This document shows positions 61,500 through 64,000 of a stretch of 64,000 bases of DNA, piece after piece. How positions within the stretch are numbered: position 1 is the stretch's first letter; each line of letters begins with the position of its first letter. Under the pieces are notes generated by a model. That model made no database searches, had not been told where the DNA came from, and saw nothing but the letters and a program-made list of their open reading frames with translations. This stretch comes from Mucilaginibacter ginsenosidivorax (GTDB taxonomy: Bacteria; Bacteroidota; Bacteroidia; Sphingobacteriales; Sphingobacteriaceae): the NCBI RefSeq assembly GCF_007971525.1, contig NZ_CP042437.1, positions 6,758,001 through 6,822,000 of the forward strand. The letters run 5' to 3'. The position numbers were made by a program, and so were the translations under genes.

Positions 61500-61967
61500 T
61501 TAAACAGGCTTAACGGATAAAAAAATATCCGCTTCTGCCCGCTCCCAATTCTCACTCCTTTTATCATAAACCTCAAAATCTGGCCTGTAAGCACGTGGAA
61601 GGTCCGACTGCCATATTTTTTGCCAGCCATCAGCTACCATATCCGGCATTTTTCCCTTCAGCGGGATATGGAAGTAGCTGCCGGGAGGAATTATTAAGCT
61701 GTCCAATCCTGACGGAACATAGGTGCCTGGCTGTACTTTGCAGCCGATAAAATAACTGTAAGGTTGTGTATAGTCGCCTAAGTAATCGTGGTAAACCGCA
61801 AAAACGGCCTCATTAATTTTATCTGGTACCTGATGCGCGTAGTTCCCTTTTTCAAATCTCGTCCATAAATTACCGCAATCTATAGCAGACTGGCCGTTTG
61901 CATTTATAGTTTGATGTTTCAGAGAAAGGCCAATCAGGTGGATTGCCTCTTGTTCAATAATGTTCAT
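61500..61967 (-). CDS. GyrI-like (effector-binding domain) protein
   Basis: 155-residue stand-alone ligand-binding domain of the GyrI/SOUL-like, AraC effector-binding type: IGLSLKHQTINANGQSAIDCGNLWTRF, AVYHDYLGDYTQPYSYFIGCKV, IPPGSYFHIPLKGKMPDMVADGWQKIWQ, PDFEVYDKRS. Such proteins bind small cationic or hydrophobic molecules; some inhibit gyrase, some hydrolyse or sequester toxic compounds. No helix-turn-helix is attached. It lies on the opposite strand between the sigma and FecR genes, an unusual place, and is probably an insertion unrelated to the glycan locus. Confidence 0.8.
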   Translation of the reverse strand: MNIIEQEAIHLIGLSLKHQTINANGQSAIDCGNLWTRFEKGNYAHQVPDKINEAVFAVYHDYLGDYTQPYSYFIGCKVQPGTYVPSGLDSLIIPPGSYFHIPLKGKMPDMVADGWQKIWQSDLPRAYRPDFEVYDKRSENWERAEADIFLSVKPV

Positions 61968-62163
61968 TGGATAGGTTTATTTTTTAAAGGTAGGCATAAT
62001 ATCAGCTAAAGCTTAAAAGATTGCGTTTTACTTGGCAGCGATAATGCTATATGTAGTTTCAGGCTTTAACTCTATAAAAAAACATGGTCGGTGTGGAGGC
62101 GCAACAACGCTTTCGCCATTTTATTTATTTTTTTTAATAACCATGTAGGGTATCAACGTTTTC

Positions 62164-63342
62164 GTGGTACATATCTATACTAAAGCGCAATACCAATTGA
62201 ACCGCCAAGACATTTACAAGTTAATACGTAAGTATAAAGATAATACTGCGACCGAATCGGAAAAGGAAACTTTAACCGAATGGTATCGTAGCGTAGCCAA
62301 TCAGGACGCCGAATTTCCCGACGACGAAGACAGCGTTGAGGAGGAAATGCTTTTGCGCCTGAATCAGCAAACTAAACCTCAAAAACCGCATCGCTTTTTT
62401 TTGAAGCGTTGGTCTGTCGCAGCATCTATACTTTTTTTGCTTTCTGCTGGAGCCATTTTTTTTATAAAAAAAAATGGGAGTATCCAGAAGCCAGAATTAG
62501 TTCATAATACAGTAATAGTTCCCGGCGGAAACAAAGCCATCCTAACATTGGCCAATGGTCAAAAAATTTCGCTCACAGACGCGCAAAAAGGGCAAATTAC
62601 TCAGCAAAAAGGAGTTCAGATATCAAAAACTGCCGACGGACAATTGGTTTATACAGCAGCTGATGATAATGGAGGCTCAAATGCAATTGCTGTAGCGCAA
62701 TATAACACCATGGAAACTCCAAGAGGCGGCCAATTTCAGTTGTTTTTGCCCGATGGTACCAGGGTATGGCTTAATGCAGCATCGTCATTGAAATACCCGG
62801 TAGATTTTGGATCGGCCGGCGAGCGCAGGGTTGAATTAAGCGGCGAGGCCTATTTTGAGGTAGCCCATAATAAAGATCGCCCGTTCAGGGTAATTACAAA
62901 TAGGCAGGTAGTTGAAGTTTTGGGCACCCATTTCAACGTAAATGCTTATAACGACGAACCAAATACTAAAACAACACTGCTTGAGGGGGCGGTGAAAGTT
63001 ACCGGCGGCGATAAAAGCGCCATGTTAAAGCCCGGCCAGGAAGCAAGCCTTACAGACCATCTTAAGATATCTGATGTAGATACAGAAGAGGCCGTAGCCT
63101 GGAAGAATGGCTATTTCAGGTTTGATGATGAGCGGTTGGAAACAGTTATGCGTAAAGTTTCCCGCTGGTATAATGTAGATGTTGTTTACCGCGATAATGA
63201 TGTTAAAGACGATTTGTTTGCCGCCGTAACCACCCGCTTTGCCAATATATCAACCCTGCTTAAAATAATGGAACAAACCGGCGACGTAAGTTTTAGCATT
63301 GAAGGATCAAAGATTATTATCAGTAAAAAGGCAAAAAAGTAA
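62164..63342 (+). CDS. FecR-type anti-sigma factor
   Basis: Membrane anti-sigma factor that passes a signal from the SusC receptor to the ECF sigma factor. Cytoplasmic part 1-80 (YKLIRKYKDNTATESEKETLTEWY), one membrane helix about 84-101, a periplasmic FecR domain (about 185-285: METPRGGQFQLFLPDGTRVWLNAASSLKYP, LSGEAYFEVAH) and a C-terminal STN-like DUF4974 domain (FRFDDERLETVMRKVSRWYNVDVVYRD). No ATG lies in range; the start is GTG at 62164, or possibly TTG at 62194 (LNRQDIYKL). Length 392 is usual. Confidence 0.93.
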   Translation: MVHIYTKAQYQLNRQDIYKLIRKYKDNTATESEKETLTEWYRSVANQDAEFPDDEDSVEEEMLLRLNQQTKPQKPHRFFLKRWSVAASILFLLSAGAIFFIKKNGSIQKPELVHNTVIVPGGNKAILTLANGQKISLTDAQKGQITQQKGVQISKTADGQLVYTAADDNGGSNAIAVAQYNTMETPRGGQFQLFLPDGTRVWLNAASSLKYPVDFGSAGERRVELSGEAYFEVAHNKDRPFRVITNRQVVEVLGTHFNVNAYNDEPNTKTTLLEGAVKVTGGDKSAMLKPGQEASLTDHLKISDVDTEEAVAWKNGYFRFDDERLETVMRKVSRWYNVDVVYRDNDVKDDLFAAVTTRFANISTLLKIMEQTGDVSFSIEGSKIIISKKAKK

Positions 63343-63396
63343 ACTACCAAAACCAATATATAACCAATTGTTAACCCTAAATTAAAACCACCTGTA

Positions 63397-63536
63397 TGAA
63401 GAAAAATACTACCTGAAGAGTAAAAGATGGCTTATAATATAAGTAAGATCAGGAACACTCGCGATGTTCCCGATCTAAAAGCTTATAAGCTAAAATGCTA
63501 ATGTGACTCCACTTTTAACTTTAACAGCCTTAACAA
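63397..63536 (+). promoter_or_regulatory. Leader region of the SusC gene with a mini-frame and hairpin
   Basis: A six-codon frame (ATG at 63397, MKKNTT then stop) is followed by the stem AGATC-A-GGAACA / TGTTCC-C-GATCT (63446-63476, one mismatch, 7-base loop CTCGCGA), and then by the palindrome AGCTTATAAGCT (about 63480-63491). No T-run follows the first hairpin. It may be an attenuator, an RNA-stability element, or a trace of an older receptor N-terminus. Confidence 0.45.
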
Positions 63537-64000
63537 ATGTATAAAAATTTTACTACAAACATTTGTATGCCTTCGGGCTACATCAAGAAATTTCTGCTCA
63601 TAATGAAGATGACAAGCTTTATGCTCATGCTTGCTTTTATGCAGGTGAGCGCAGCGGTTTTTTCACAAAAAATCACTTATGTAAATAAGGATGCTACGCT
63701 AAAGCAAGTATTTAAACAAATTAATAAGCAAACAGGATACAATATATTCTGGTCGCCTAAAAGCATTAACAGCAACCATAAAATTGATGCGGCTTTTAAA
63801 GATGCGTCAATTGACCAGGTGCTTGCTTCCTGTTTAAAAGATTTTCAGCTAACTTATTTAATTGAAGGTAAATCGGTTATCATTAAAGATGCTCCGGTTA
63901 CAAACACCTCTGCTACATCGGTTGAAGCTATAGCTGATATAACAATAACAGGTACAGTAAAAAATGAAAAGGGCGAGGCCCTGGCCGGGGTTACCATCGC
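63537..64000 (+). CDS. SusC/RagA-type TonB-dependent receptor, 3' end missing
   Basis: Outer-membrane importer of oligosaccharides; only the first 154 codons are in the window. From the ATG at 63537 (MYKNFTTNICM) a late signal peptide follows (about 22-43, IMKMTSFMLMLAFMQVSAAV then FSQ), next an STN signalling domain (ITYVNKDATLKQVFKQINKQTGYNIFW to IEGKSVIIKD) that would touch the FecR protein, and the start of a carboxypeptidase-regulatory-like domain (ITGTVKNEKGEALAGVTI). STN plus upstream sigma/FecR genes mark a receptor with trans-envelope signalling. Full proteins have 1,000-1,200 residues. Confidence 0.93.
   Translation, partial: MYKNFTTNICMPSGYIKKFLLIMKMTSFMLMLAFMQVSAAVFSQKITYVNKDATLKQVFKQINKQTGYNIFWSPKSINSNHKIDAAFKDASIDQVLASCLKDFQLTYLIEGKSVIIKDAPVTNTSATSVEAIADITITGTVKNEKGEALAGVTI

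Overview
The window reads as a chromosomal segment of a Bacteroidota bacterium, most likely a member of the Sphingobacteriaceae close to Mucilaginibacter or Pedobacter. Supporting signs are the Bacteroidota promoter words (TTTG and TAnnTTTG), a SusC-type TonB-dependent receptor with its own sigma/FecR pair, DUF5723- and XAC2610-like proteins, a LysS with a C-terminal extension, many signal peptides ending in AQ, and families of short intergenic inverted repeats. The genus is inferred; no rRNA gene or complete canonical tRNA gene was seen.

Positions 1-14,700 hold mostly housekeeping genes: the end of tsaB, two secreted or membrane proteins of unknown role, a DUF423 membrane protein, priA, pcm and smpB, then a manganese/iron uptake operon (mntR-like DtxR regulator overlapping an Nramp transporter fused to a UspA domain) with a palindromic operator, an Lrp regulator, ung and small hypothetical proteins. 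Positions 14,700-32,200 are more accessory: a 535-residue lipoprotein, two small membrane proteins, clpB, a sensor kinase, ligD, a Crp-family regulator, a DUF308 protein, an apparent non-coding RNA with its own promoter and terminator (about 28,290-28,418), an esterase with a C-terminal TPR, and an SMP-30 lactonase-like protein. Positions 32,300-48,500 return to core genes: lysS, an active/inactive M16 peptidase pair, guaB, a LOG protein, a papain-like peptidase, an acyl-CoA carboxylase beta subunit, an OmpH-like chaperone, a membrane dipeptidase, a MORN/TonB-like protein and trxB.

Positions 49,000-64,000 form a glycan-use region. It has a GH20 beta-hexosaminidase, a lipoprotein, a GH92 alpha-mannosidase and an AraC regulator, divergent from an operon for oxidative L-fucose use: a short-chain dehydrogenase, an enolase-superfamily protein whose catalytic residues match L-fuconate dehydratase, a sodium/solute symporter and a mutarotase carrying a lipoprotein signal. 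An ECF sigma factor, a GyrI-like gene on the other strand, a FecR anti-sigma factor and the first 154 codons of a SusC receptor follow, probably the start of a polysaccharide utilisation locus running past the right edge. A plausible reading is that hexosaminidase and mannosidase trim glycoprotein or fungal glycans while the fucose operon takes in and oxidises a released deoxy sugar.

The most striking unexplained structure lies between genes: at least nine families of short inverted or tandem repeats sit in intergenic gaps, often touching a stop codon and in one case supplying a start codon. Several share one architecture (two arms built from a short reiterated word around a 40-110 base centre) although the words differ.
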